Part shown: piece by piece, positions 25,592 through 32,967 of the stretch
How positions within the stretch are numbered: position 1 is the stretch's first letter
How the letters are laid out: each line of letters begins with the position of its first letter
Source of the DNA: Roseovarius indicus
GTDB taxonomy: Bacteria; Pseudomonadota; Alphaproteobacteria; Rhodobacterales; Rhodobacteraceae
Assembly (NCBI RefSeq): GCF_008728195.1
Contig: NZ_CP031598.1
Span: 2,108,001-2,172,000 of the forward strand
Reading direction: 5' to 3'
Length of the DNA stretch: 64,000 nucleotides
Made by a program: the position numbers and the translations under genes
Notes under the pieces: model-generated
Told to the model about the DNA's origin: nothing
Seen by the model: the letters and a program-made list of their open reading frames with translations, nothing else
Databases searched by the model: none

Positions 25592-26248
25592 ATGGTGTAT
25601 TTGAAATGGGCATTCTGGATCGTGGTCTGGGTGCTGATCGCGGCCTTCTTTCATTACACGTTGCCGCAACATGACATTGCGCGGATCACGGATACCTATG
25701 AAAAGCGGATCGATTTCGGGGAAAACTCGATCTTCTGGGCGAGCCCGGATGTGGGGAACGATACCGGTGCGGTGAACCGCGACGTGTTCTTCATCCAGGC
25801 GGTTCGCACGAATGGCCGGGTGATGGTGTATCGGAACGAGGATACCGGCTGGGGCTGGCCGCCCTATTTCAAGTTCGACACCGCGAACCTTCAGGCCGAG
25901 GCGGCGGACCTCAAATCGACCGGGGAGACGCCGAAATGGGTGTCGATCAAGCATTACGGCTGGCGCAACGAGTTCATGTCGATCTATCCCAACGCGGTGG
26001 AGGTGCGCGCCGTGGCCGGGCCGGATGTTGGTACTGGAATACCGTGGTTCAACATCCTGATTATTGGGTGTTTTCTGGTGGTTGTTCTGGGGGTCTGGGC
26101 GCTGTGGCGGCGGTTTCGCGCCCGGCGGATCGACCCGGTTTTCGACGATATCGGCGAGAGCTGGGATGCGGCGGGTGACCGGGTGGATCACCATCGCAGC
26201 CGGTTCAAGCGCTGGCGGGACAGCTGGAAGCCCAAGCACAAACGCTGA
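25592..26248 (+). CDS. DUF1523-like membrane protein
   Basis: 218 aa. TM1 near the start (LKWAFWIVVWVLIAAFFHY) is followed by a conserved-looking extracytoplasmic domain (LPQHDIARITDTYEKRIDFG, RNEDTGWGWPPYFKFDTANL). TM2 (WFNILIIGCFLVVVLGVWAL) leads to a short basic cytoplasmic tail. I recognise the N-terminal pattern as DUF1523, a family of unknown function. It is the last gene of the cluster, before the convergent tRNA gene. Confidence 0.78.
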   Translation: MVYLKWAFWIVVWVLIAAFFHYTLPQHDIARITDTYEKRIDFGENSIFWASPDVGNDTGAVNRDVFFIQAVRTNGRVMVYRNEDTGWGWPPYFKFDTANLQAEAADLKSTGETPKWVSIKHYGWRNEFMSIYPNAVEVRAVAGPDVGTGIPWFNILIIGCFLVVVLGVWALWRRFRARRIDPVFDDIGESWDAAGDRVDHHRSRFKRWRDSWKPKHKR

Positions 26249-26267
26249 TCTGTTCAGAGAGGGAAAG

Positions 26268-26351
26268 TGGTGGGCGACCTAGGAATCGAACCTAGCGTGC
26301 GTCTCCGCGAGGGAGTTACAGTCCCCTGCCACACCTTGCGGCCTGTCGCCC
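26268..26351 (-). tRNA. tRNA-Tyr (GTA)
   Basis: 84 nt including an encoded CCA (26268-26270). Acceptor stem GGGCGAC/GTCGCCC, discriminator A, T arm CTAGG-TTCGATT-CCTAG, anticodon loop CTGTAAC with GTA at 26319-26317. A long variable arm (class II) is typical of bacterial tRNA-Tyr. The anticodon stem closes with one G-U pair. rlmB lies divergently beside it. Confidence 0.95.
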
Positions 26352-26481
26352 ACTTCTGCCCCGGGTGACCCCGTGGCGTGACGGCGTATTTAGAAGCGCC
26401 GCCTTGGCCCGTCAACCGGAAAATGCCTTGCGACCCGCGCGTTGGGCGCGCATTGTCGCGGCCCGGACAAGGAGGGCGTTC

Positions 26482-27273
26482 ATGGCCACGAAGAAACCCC
26501 GCTGGGTCGTCGAGAAAGAGCAGGCGAAGAAGGCGGCATCGGCCGAAACCGTGTGGCTTTTCGGGCTGCACGCGGTGCGCGATGCGTTGCAGAACCCGGC
26601 GCGGGAGAAGCTGCGGCTGGTGGTGACGAAGAACGCGCTGGACCGGCTGGGCGAGGCGGTTGTGGCCGAAGCCGGGATCGAGCCCGAGATGGCGGATGCG
26701 CGGAAGTTTCCGGCGCCGCTCGACCCGCAATCGGTGCACCAGGGGGCGGCAATGGAGGTCAAGGCGCTCGATTGGGGCAGCCTTGTCGACCGGTGCATGG
26801 GCGATGGCGAGCGGCCGCCGCGGGTGGTGATGCTCGACCGGGTGACGGACCCGCATAACGTGGGCGCGATCCTGCGCTCGGCCGAGGTGTTCGGGGCCTG
26901 CGCAGTGGTGGCGCCGCGGCATCATTCGGCGCCCGAGACGGGCGCGCTGGCCAAGACGGCAAGCGGGGCGCTGGAACGGCAACCCTACCTGCGGGTGCGG
27001 AACCTTGCGGATGCGATCACCGAGTTGCAGGGCATGGGATACGTGGTGCTGGGCCTCGATGGCGAGGCGGAGGCGACGATAGAGCAGGCGCTGGAGGGGC
27101 GGCGCGACCGGCCCGTGGCGCTGGTGCTGGGGGCCGAGGGGCCGGGGTTGCGCGAGAAGACGCGGGAGACGGTGGACCAGCTGGTGCGGATCCCGTTTGC
27201 GGGAGCGTTCGGCTCGCTCAACGTGTCGAACGCGGCGGCGGTGTCGTTATACGCCGCCCGGGCGGACGGTTAA
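26482..27273 (+). CDS. rlmB: TrmH-family 23S rRNA 2'-O-methyltransferase (RlmB-like)
   Basis: 263 aa SPOUT enzyme. An N-terminal L30e-like substrate domain (WLFGLHAVRDALQNPAREKL) precedes the catalytic domain with motif 1 NVGAILRS at 126-133, motif 2 LVLGAEGPGL and motif 3 FGSLNVSNAAAVSLY, which build the trefoil-knot AdoMet site. It most likely methylates G2251 of 23S rRNA; other TrmH members modify tRNA. ATG 26482 was chosen for AAGGAGG seven bases upstream; the longer frame would run into the tRNA promoter. Its stop overlaps the convergent gene by four bases. Confidence 0.92.
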   Translation: MATKKPRWVVEKEQAKKAASAETVWLFGLHAVRDALQNPAREKLRLVVTKNALDRLGEAVVAEAGIEPEMADARKFPAPLDPQSVHQGAAMEVKALDWGSLVDRCMGDGERPPRVVMLDRVTDPHNVGAILRSAEVFGACAVVAPRHHSAPETGALAKTASGALERQPYLRVRNLADAITELQGMGYVVLGLDGEAEATIEQALEGRRDRPVALVLGAEGPGLREKTRETVDQLVRIPFAGAFGSLNVSNAAAVSLYAARADG

Positions 27274-28163
27274 GCGGGCGGCGGGTCGTCGCGCAGGAGG
27301 CCGAAGAGCCGGCCCTTGAGACACCACGAGAGGCCGAAGGCGACGAGGCCGAGCGTTTCGAACCAGAAGGTGAGGTTGGCGCGGTTCCAGCCGGCGAAGC
27401 CGCCGATCGGGTCGTCAAGCCCGAGGTAGCGGATGAACTTGTAGAGCAGCGCGCCGAGGGCTACGAGGATCAGCCCGCCGAAGATGCGGTAGAGCAGGTT
27501 GCGCAGGCGCTTGTTGGCGACGGAGCGGCCGGTGGCAGAGACCGAGGCGGGCGACTGGGGCCGGGTGAAGACCACGAGCGAGTAATAGGCCAGCACGAGG
27601 AACATGCCCGCGGCTGCGGCGTAGTGGATCATGGTGAAGATCTCGGCATTGATGCCGAAGGTGGGCCAGAAATCGAAACTGGCCGTGCCTTCGAGGGGGA
27701 CGTCCGGGCTCTGGACGGCGTGGCCGCCCTGTGAGTCTTTCAGGAAGACGCGGGAGACGAGACCGCCGTAATCCTCGCAGCCCTTGCCGCTGGTGGGCAT
27801 CAGCGCCACCCCGAAGGCGCAGAGCCCGGCAAAGCGGGCGGCGCGAATATCCCACTTGTTGTGGCCGAGATAGCCGTCGACCGCCTGTTCGCGCCCGCCG
27901 GTAGCGGCGGGGAGGTGGTAGAAGAAGGTCATCTGCAGCCCGATGAAGCAGAGCGTGCCGACGAGGATGTCGCCGCCGAGACGGGAATAATAGTAGTGGC
28001 TGATCGAATCGATGCCGGGGCAGGTGTTGCCGAGGGCGCTGATGAAGAGCAGGGCGAAGGGCAGGAGGAGGGCGGCAAGGCCGATGCCCTTGTTCACGGA
28101 TTCGAGCTTGATCCGGAAGGGCAGGCCATCGTCGGCATGGGCCCTGAGAGAGACGATATCCAT
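27270..28163 (-). CDS. multi-pass membrane protein of unknown function
   Basis: 297 aa with about six hydrophobic segments. The motif GIDSISHYYYSRLGGDILVG after TM1 recalls a widespread group of uncharacterised membrane proteins with an S-(I/L)-S-x-Y-Y signature. A soluble loop of about 60 residues lies after TM3 (TSGKGCEDYGGLVSRVFLKD). The final helix is followed by a short basic tail. It is convergent with rlmB (4-bp overlap). Function unknown. Confidence 0.75.
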   Translation of the reverse strand: MDIVSLRAHADDGLPFRIKLESVNKGIGLAALLLPFALLFISALGNTCPGIDSISHYYYSRLGGDILVGTLCFIGLQMTFFYHLPAATGGREQAVDGYLGHNKWDIRAARFAGLCAFGVALMPTSGKGCEDYGGLVSRVFLKDSQGGHAVQSPDVPLEGTASFDFWPTFGINAEIFTMIHYAAAAGMFLVLAYYSLVVFTRPQSPASVSATGRSVANKRLRNLLYRIFGGLILVALGALLYKFIRYLGLDDPIGGFAGWNRANLTFWFETLGLVAFGLSWCLKGRLFGLLRDDPPPA

Positions 28164-28292
28164 TGATTCTGTCCCCGGCTGCTAAACCTATGCGCGAATC
28201 ATACGGCGCGGCGGGTAGGTGCGTCCAGCCTCGCGGTTGCAACGGGGGGCGGGAGTGCCTTTATCGGAAAGGTGGATTTTGACGGGGGACAG

Positions 28293-28640
28293 ATGCCCGA
28301 GGGACGAAAGATTGCCACCTGCTGTTATTGCGGCACGCGCGCCGTTCTGGTGTTCGACAAGGCGCGGCACGAACTGACCTGCCAGGGGTGCGGGGCGCCG
28401 TTGCACAACATGAAGTCGATGCCGCAAGAGGATGGGAAGAAAAGGAAAACCGCCCCGAGGCGCAACACGGGCCGGCGCGATTTGCCGGAGTTTCCGCGCG
28501 AGGCGCCGCGGGATCGGGATCATGGCTATCACCGCGCGTGGCACCCGGCGAAGCACAAGAAATCGCGCAAGAAACGCAAACCCATGCTGCGCCGGCTGGT
28601 CGAGGAGATCTGGGACGAGGTCGAGGATATCTTCGACTGA
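28293..28640 (+). CDS. small zinc-ribbon, highly basic protein
   Basis: 115 aa from ATG 28293 (GTG 28272 is an alternative). The N-terminus has a CxxC...CxxC zinc ribbon: TCCYCGTRAVLVF and LTCQGCGAPLH. The rest is very basic (KKRKTAPRRNTGRRD, KHKKSRKKRKPMLRR), then an acidic end (EEIWDEVEDIFD). The combination suggests nucleic-acid or ribosome binding, but this is inference. It may share a message with what follows, although a terminator lies between. Confidence 0.7.
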   Translation: MPEGRKIATCCYCGTRAVLVFDKARHELTCQGCGAPLHNMKSMPQEDGKKRKTAPRRNTGRRDLPEFPREAPRDRDHGYHRAWHPAKHKKSRKKRKPMLRRLVEEIWDEVEDIFD

Positions 28641-28722
28641 GGTCACAGTGCTGTTAACGCATGTTCACAGCTATATTACATGCTCTTTTTATTATCACAC
28701 CCGTACCTATCTATACCCCGGA

Positions 28723-28805
28723 GGCGCCAATACGGAACATCGGCGTTTCTCTTCACTGTCCCTCGTTCCGCGACTGGCGCCCGGGAGTTACCCGGGCGCT
28801 TTTTT
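28723..28805 (+). promoter_or_regulatory. structured leader with mutually exclusive hairpins (attenuator or sRNA candidate)
   Basis: GGCGCCA (28723-28729) can pair with TGGCGCC (28775-28781), enclosing CGGAAC/GTTCCG (28733-28738 with 28765-28770). The outer right arm overlaps the left arm of the terminator (28777-28785), so the two folds exclude each other. This is the layout of a transcription attenuator for the CoA-binding gene at 28874, or the body of a small terminated RNA. An AT-rich stretch at 28660-28720 could hold its promoter. Confidence 0.5.
28777..28805 (+). terminator. strong intrinsic terminator upstream of the CoA-binding gene
   Basis: GCGCCCGGG-AGTTA-CCCGGGCGC followed by TTTTTT: a perfect 9-bp GC stem with a 5-nt loop. 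It is the clearest Rho-independent terminator in the window and lies 69 bp upstream of ATG 28874, inside the leader rather than at a gene end. Confidence 0.85.
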
Positions 28806-28873
28806 CTTGTGCGACCGGATCCCGGTGTCGTGCGGGCTTTCGCTGTGGGCCGTGCGGCAGTATTCCTGAAGGC

Positions 28874-29347
28874 ATGAACGAGAGCTATTCCGATTCCCAC
28901 CTGCGCCGTATCCTGAACCGCACCCGCCGCATTGCGGTGGTGGGCGTGTCCCTCAACGAGGTGCGGCCGAGCTATTACGTGGCGCGGTACCTGTCGCTGA
29001 AGAAATTCCAGGTTTTTCCGGTGAACCCGGTCTATGCCGGAAAGACGGCCTTTGGCCGGGAGGTCTATGCCAGCCTGAGCGACATCGGCGAGGAGGTGGA
29101 CATGGTCGACATCTTCCGCCGGCCGGAGCATGTGCCGGAGGTCGTCGACGAGGCACTGGAGGCGTTTCCCAAGCTGCAGACGATCTGGATGCAGATAGGC
29201 GTGTGGCACGAGGAGGCGGCCGAGAAGGCGCGGGCGCGGGGCGTGGACGTGATCATGAACCGGTGCCCGAAGATCGAGTATCAGCGGCTTTTTGGCGAGT
29301 TGCGGATGGGCGGGTTCAATACCGGCGTGATTTCCTCGAAACTGTGA
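28874..29347 (+). CDS. CoA-binding domain protein (YccU-like)
   Basis: 157-aa Rossmann-fold protein of the CoA_binding_2 family: IAVVGVSLNEVRPSYYVARY, FPVNPVYAGKTAFGREVYAS, VDMVDIFRRPEHVPEVVDEA, IWMQIGVWHEEAAEKA and VIMNRCPKIEY. Members bind CoA but mostly lack a known reaction. I use ATG 28874, preceded by GAAGG; the frame is open back to 28661, but that would translate through the terminator hairpin. The gene probably reads from the leader described above. Confidence 0.88.
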   Translation: MNESYSDSHLRRILNRTRRIAVVGVSLNEVRPSYYVARYLSLKKFQVFPVNPVYAGKTAFGREVYASLSDIGEEVDMVDIFRRPEHVPEVVDEALEAFPKLQTIWMQIGVWHEEAAEKARARGVDVIMNRCPKIEYQRLFGELRMGGFNTGVISSKL

Positions 29348-29355
29348 GCGTGGGT

Positions 29356-29416
29356 CGGGGCGCTGCCCCGTCGCGCCGGGGGCGCGACTCCCCGGGATAT
29401 TTTCGGCCAGAAGAAG
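29356..29416. repeat. two hairpins plus roseobacter-type gene-end motif, copy 2
   Basis: After the CoA-binding gene come CGGGGC-GCT-GCCCCG (29356-29370) and GTCGCGCC-GGG-GGCGCGAC (29370-29388). The motif CTCCCCGGGATATTTTCGGC plus CAGAAGAAG (29388-29416) follows. It shares its core with 18896-18928. It occupies the space between two convergent genes and may act as their terminator. Confidence 0.6.
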
Positions 29417-29430
29417 CGCGGGGTCGGTGG

Positions 29431-29736
29431 TCAGTCCGGTGTCGGGGCTGTGGCCTCGATATCGGCGGCGATGCGGGTTTCGCGTAGGGGCTTCACGATA
29501 TCGATGGAGCGCTGGTAGAGCGGGTGCGCCTTGTAGGCGGCGAGCGCGGCCTCGTCGGTAAATTCCGCGTAGACCACGAGATCGACCGGCGCCTCTGTCA
29601 GCATGTCGGCATGCAGGTTGGGGCCGACTTCCCAGTGGCTGGAATGGGGGATCCGGGAGAGAAGCGTCAGCCCCTCGCGCACGCGGTCGAGATCGCCCGG
29701 GTCGCGGACGGTGAAGAAGACGATGTGACGGATCAT
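29431..29736 (-). CDS. Dabb family (stress-responsive A/B barrel) protein
   Basis: 101-aa ferredoxin-like barrel protein. The typical opening is [20 protein letters not shown], with a conserved His4 and a closing strand ([20 protein letters not shown]). Family members form dimers and have varied or unknown roles. Its ATG overlaps the hisE stop by four bases, so it is the last gene of the histidine operon fragment. Confidence 0.88.
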   Translation of the reverse strand: MIRHIVFFTVRDPGDLDRVREGLTLLSRIPHSSHWEVGPNLHADMLTEAPVDLVVYAEFTDEAALAAYKAHPLYQRSIDIVKPLRETRIAADIEATAPTPD

Positions 29737-30044
29737 GGCTTGCGGGCCGCTTTCTCGGCCAGGCCGGAGCGGGACTGGCGGCGGGCGAGTTCTTCCATGA
29801 CGTCGGCGACGGAAACGCCGCGGGATTGCAGCATCACGAGGAGGTGAAAGAGCACGTCGGCGGCCTCGGAGGTGAGGCGCTCGGGGTCGTTCTTCACGGC
29901 TTCGATGATGGCCTCGATGGCCTCTTCGCCGAATTTCTCGGCCACCTTTTCGGGGCCCTTGGCCAGCAGCTTGGCTGTCCAGCTTTCGTCGGGCGAGGCG
30001 GCGGCGCGGGTGGCGACGATCTGTTCGAGCTCTTCGAGGGTCAT
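29733..30044 (-). CDS. hisE: phosphoribosyl-ATP diphosphatase
   Basis: 103 aa. Hydrolyses phosphoribosyl-ATP to phosphoribosyl-AMP, the second step of histidine synthesis. The MazG-like metal-binding helix [15 protein letters not shown] and the later [13 protein letters not shown] are diagnostic. The ATG at 30044 overlaps the hisF stop (ATGA), and its own stop overlaps the Dabb gene. HisI is a separate gene, not in this window. Confidence 0.95.
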   Translation of the reverse strand: MTLEELEQIVATRAAASPDESWTAKLLAKGPEKVAEKFGEEAIEAIIEAVKNDPERLTSEAADVLFHLLVMLQSRGVSVADVMEELARRQSRSGLAEKAARKP

Positions 30045-30805
30045 GCGCCTGTTCTCATCGGGATGCCGGCCGCGGCCATGTGGGCCTTGGCCTGGGCGAT
30101 GGTGTAATCGCCGAAATGGAAGATCGAGGCGGCGAGCACAGCGGAGGCGCCGCCTTGCGTCACGCCATCGACGAGGTGATCGAGATTGCCGACGCCGCCC
30201 GAGGCGATGACGGGGACCGAGACGGCATCGGAGATGGCGCGGGTGAGGGGCAGGTTGAAGCCCGCGCGGGTGCCGTCGCGATCCATCGAGGTGAGGAGGA
30301 TTTCGCCGGCGCCCTTTGCCTCGACCAGTTTGGCGAATTCGACCGCGTCGATGCCGGTGGGCTTGCGGCCGCCATGGGTGAAGATCTCCCATTTGCCGGG
30401 GGAGACGGTCTTGGCGTCGATGGCGACGACGATGCACTGGCTGCCGAAGCGGTCGGCGGCCTCGCGCACGACGTCGGGGTTGGCGACGGCGGCGGAGTTG
30501 AAGCTGACCTTGTCGGCACCGGCGAGCAGCAGGGCGCGGACGTCTTCGGCCGTGCGCACGCCGCCGCCCACGGTGAGCGGGATGTAGCAGTTCTCGGCGG
30601 TGCGGCGGACCACGTCGAACATGGTGCCGCGGTTTTCGTGGGTGGCGTGGATGTCGAGAAAGCAGAGCTCGTCGGCGCCGGCGGCGTCGTAGGCTTTCGC
30701 GGCATCGACCGGGTCGCCCGCGTCGCGCAGGTTGACGAAGTTGACGCCCTTGACGACGCGGCCGTCGGCCACGTCGAGGCAGGGGATGATGCGGGTCTTG
30801 AGCAT
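30041..30805 (-). CDS. hisF: imidazole glycerol phosphate synthase, cyclase subunit
   Basis: 254-aa TIM barrel that, with HisH, forms imidazole glycerol phosphate and AICAR. Catalytic D11 ([13 protein letters not shown]) and D130 (VVAIDAK) are present, as are the phosphate loops VGGGVR and ASGGVG. It is the first visible gene of the hisF-hisE-Dabb unit. hisA and hisH are not upstream within the window; a small membrane-protein gene lies there instead. Confidence 0.97.
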   Translation of the reverse strand: MLKTRIIPCLDVADGRVVKGVNFVNLRDAGDPVDAAKAYDAAGADELCFLDIHATHENRGTMFDVVRRTAENCYIPLTVGGGVRTAEDVRALLLAGADKVSFNSAAVANPDVVREAADRFGSQCIVVAIDAKTVSPGKWEIFTHGGRKPTGIDAVEFAKLVEAKGAGEILLTSMDRDGTRAGFNLPLTRAISDAVSVPVIASGGVGNLDHLVDGVTQGGASAVLAASIFHFGDYTIAQAKAHMAAAGIPMRTGA

Positions 30806-30901
30806 GGGCGCGCCGCCTGTTGGGTGTTTGGGGGCGTTTTATTGGCAAATGGCGGAACATGCCAGAGGTGGGGGGCCCGGAAACTGGTTCCGGCTCGGGC
30901 G

Positions 30902-31249
30902 TCAGGCCGGGCCGGTCTTGCGCCCGAGCAGCAGGTTTGCCGCATGGGCGAAAAGTGCCAGCGGGATGCCGGCGAGGAGGTAGACCTTGCCGGCAAGGAT
31001 CTGCAGCGGGAGGGTGCCGGACACGGTGGCACCAAGTGCCGTGCTGCCGAGGCAGGTGTCATAGCCGGTCATGAGCGAGCCGCTGCAGGCCAGCATCGGG
31101 ATGACCACCACGGCCGCGAGAGCCACCGCGACGCAGCCGCCCCAGAACATGAGCGCGCGGGCCGGCGGGAAGGTAAGGTTGCGGGCGGTGACGACCGCGA
31201 CGATGGCGGGCATGCCGAAGAAGAAGGACAGCAGGATGGCGTTCAGCAT
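30902..31249 (-). CDS. small four-helix membrane protein
   Basis: 115 aa with three or four hydrophobic segments ([58 protein letters not shown]). Two cysteines lie in the loop [16 protein letters not shown] and may pair in the periplasm. It lies about 95 bp upstream of hisF on the same strand and may be the head of that transcript. No family recognised. Confidence 0.65.
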   Translation of the reverse strand: MLNAILLSFFFGMPAIVAVVTARNLTFPPARALMFWGGCVAVALAAVVVIPMLACSGSLMTGYDTCLGSTALGATVSGTLPLQILAGKVYLLAGIPLALFAHAANLLLGRKTGPA

Positions 31250-31425
31250 GGGCGGGCTTCCGTGCGCGGGAGCGAATACGGGGCATTATGCGGCAGCGAG
31301 ACGGTCTGTCAACGCGTGGCGGGGGCTTGCCGGCGGTTGGTCTTCACGTGGATGTTTATGGGCAATCGATGGCGCATCGCCGAGGGTGGGGGCGATTTTG
31401 AAGCGAGGATGGAAGGAGATCGGAG

Positions 31426-31887
31426 ATGCGGAAGATCTTGCAGACACTGGCGGTGGGAAGCGTTCTGTGGGCCGCGCCCGGATGGGCCGACAGTGACGAT
31501 ATCGTCAAGGTCCGGGCCACGGGCGACGTGGCGACGACCATGTCGGCGCTGGAGGCAGCGGTCGAGGGGGCCGGGGCGACGGTGTTCGCCAGGGTCGATC
31601 ACGGTGCCGGGGCCGAGGGGGCGGGGCTGGAGCTTGGGCCGTCGCAGCTGTTGATCTTCGGCAATCCGAAGCTGGGGACGCCGGCGATGCAGGCCAATCC
31701 GCTGGCGGGGCTTTTTCTGCCGCTGAAGGTGCTGGTCTACGAAGACGCGGGCGGGCAGGTCTGGTTGGCCTATGAAGCGCCGGAGGAGACGCTCGACGAT
31801 CTGGACGGGGTCGATGACGATGCGGATTACGTGGCCAGGATGACCGGGGCGTTGCGCAAGCTGACGCAGGCGGCGGCGGGCGGCTGA
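31426..31887 (+). CDS. secreted DUF302 protein
   Basis: 153 aa with a signal peptide (ILQTLAVGSVLWAAPGWA-DSD). The DUF302 pattern follows: ATTMSALEAAVEGAGATVFARVDH, LLIFGNPKLGTPAMQ, LPLKVLVYEDAGG and VWLAYEAPE. DUF302 proteins are small periplasmic or stand-alone proteins of unknown function. It is monocistronic; its stop abuts the end of the convergent gene at 31888. Confidence 0.88.
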   Translation: MRKILQTLAVGSVLWAAPGWADSDDIVKVRATGDVATTMSALEAAVEGAGATVFARVDHGAGAEGAGLELGPSQLLIFGNPKLGTPAMQANPLAGLFLPLKVLVYEDAGGQVWLAYEAPEETLDDLDGVDDDADYVARMTGALRKLTQAAAGG

Positions 31888-32184
31888 TCAGCCGCGTTTC
31901 ACCCGCAGGCGCAGGTGGCGGATGAGGGCGTAAAGGCCCCACGCCACGCCGGAGGCGAGCACGAAGGGGCCGAAGATGAGCGGGCCCCAGGCTGCCAGAA
32001 CGCCCATCATGGCCGCCGTGTCGCCCACGTCGCGGCCGTGGAACTCGCAAGGGTAGGAGCCGGCTTCGTCGATGCGGCAGCCGTAGAGGGTGCCGAGAAG
32101 GATCACGCCGAGGACGCAGCCCAGCCAGACGAGGATGGGCAGCAGGGTCATGAACGCGAAGAAGCGGTTGATCCAGCGGGACAT
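31888..32184 (-). CDS. small two-helix membrane protein
   Basis: 98 aa. Two long hydrophobic helices (FFAFMTLLPILVWLGCVLGV, GPLIFGPFVLASGVAWGLYA) are separated by a polar loop with two cysteines. The basic C-terminus (RHLRLRVKRG) suggests a cytoplasmic tail. It lies 41 bp downstream of the Anbu gene on the same strand and may be a passenger of that operon. Function unknown. Confidence 0.65.
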   Translation of the reverse strand: MSRWINRFFAFMTLLPILVWLGCVLGVILLGTLYGCRIDEAGSYPCEFHGRDVGDTAAMMGVLAAWGPLIFGPFVLASGVAWGLYALIRHLRLRVKRG

Positions 32185-32225
32185 TTTCGCAGTCTAGTCC
32201 GGAAGGCGCGGGGCTGTCACGCGGG

Positions 32226-32957
32226 TCAGAATTCGTAGGTGGGCAGCCGGTCGAGCGCGTCGGTGAGCGCGGTGCCCCAGTCGCGCGAGACGGTTTGGAA
32301 ATAAGGGTCGTCAAGCTCGATCCGGCCGGTCTTGCCCGTCTTCAGGCTGTCGGTTTCGTAGACGTGGTAATCGAAGGGCGCGCCGACGGTAAGGTTGGCC
32401 TTGAGGGTCGAGTCGAAGCTGACCAGCAGCAGCCGGAGCGCCTTTTCGAAGCTCATGTCGGGGCGGTAGGCGCGCACGAGGATCGGGCGGCCATACTTGA
32501 TCTCACCGATCTGGAAGAAGGGCGTATCCTCGCCCGACTCGATGAAGTTGCCTTCGGGGTAGATGAGGAACATGCGGGGCGGGCCGCCATAGATCTGGCC
32601 GCCGAGCATCATGGTCGCGTTGAAGGCGCTGTCGGCCTGCTGGCCGGTCTGGGCATGGGCCTCGATCACTTCGCGCAGGACGTCTGCCACAAGGCGCGCG
32701 GCCTGGAACATCGAGGGCGCCGCCATCAGCGAGGGGTCGCGGTCGTCAGGCGCCTTGGTGCGCTCTTCCAGAAGGCTGATGACGGCCTGGGTGGTGGCGA
32801 GGTTGCCCGCGCTCATCAGGGTGAGCACGCGCTCGCCGGGGTTCTCGAAGATCTTCATCTTGCGGAAGGTCGAGATGTTGTCGAGCCCGGCATTGGTGCG
32901 CGTGTCGGACATGAAGACGAGGCCCCTGTCCAGCATCATTCCCACGCAATATGTCAT
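32226..32957 (-). CDS. Anbu (ancestral beta subunit) proteasome-like peptidase
   Basis: 243-aa Ntn-hydrolase related to proteasome beta subunits and HslV. Removal of Met1 would expose Thr2 as nucleophile (M-TYCVGMMLDRGLVFMSDTRT). Further matches are MSAGNLATTQAVISLLEE and FNATMMLGGQIYGGPPRMFL. It is the last gene of a four-gene unit (ATP-grasp, alpha-E, transglutaminase-like, Anbu), a recurrent neighbourhood in proteobacteria. The substrate is not established; the neighbours suggest peptide ligation and cleavage. Confidence 0.93.
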   Translation of the reverse strand: MTYCVGMMLDRGLVFMSDTRTNAGLDNISTFRKMKIFENPGERVLTLMSAGNLATTQAVISLLEERTKAPDDRDPSLMAAPSMFQAARLVADVLREVIEAHAQTGQQADSAFNATMMLGGQIYGGPPRMFLIYPEGNFIESGEDTPFFQIGEIKYGRPILVRAYRPDMSFEKALRLLLVSFDSTLKANLTVGAPFDYHVYETDSLKTGKTGRIELDDPYFQTVSRDWGTALTDALDRLPTYEF

Positions 32958-32967
32958 CTGTCGGCCC

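Noticed and set aside
19015..26248. Known anti-phage or tellurite (TerD/TelA) system
   Set aside because: No TerD, TerC, nuclease, toxin or reverse-transcriptase domain was seen; resemblance of the coiled-coil protein to TelA is only in overall layout.
26249..26360. Attachment site or integrase remnant at tRNA-Tyr
   Set aside because: tRNA genes are common integration sites, but there is no integrase, no duplicated tRNA 3' end and no change of gene style nearby.
28661..28873. N-terminal extension of the CoA-binding protein in the same frame
   Set aside because: It would translate through the terminator hairpin and has no family resemblance; ATG 28874 has its own ribosome binding site and begins the conserved part.
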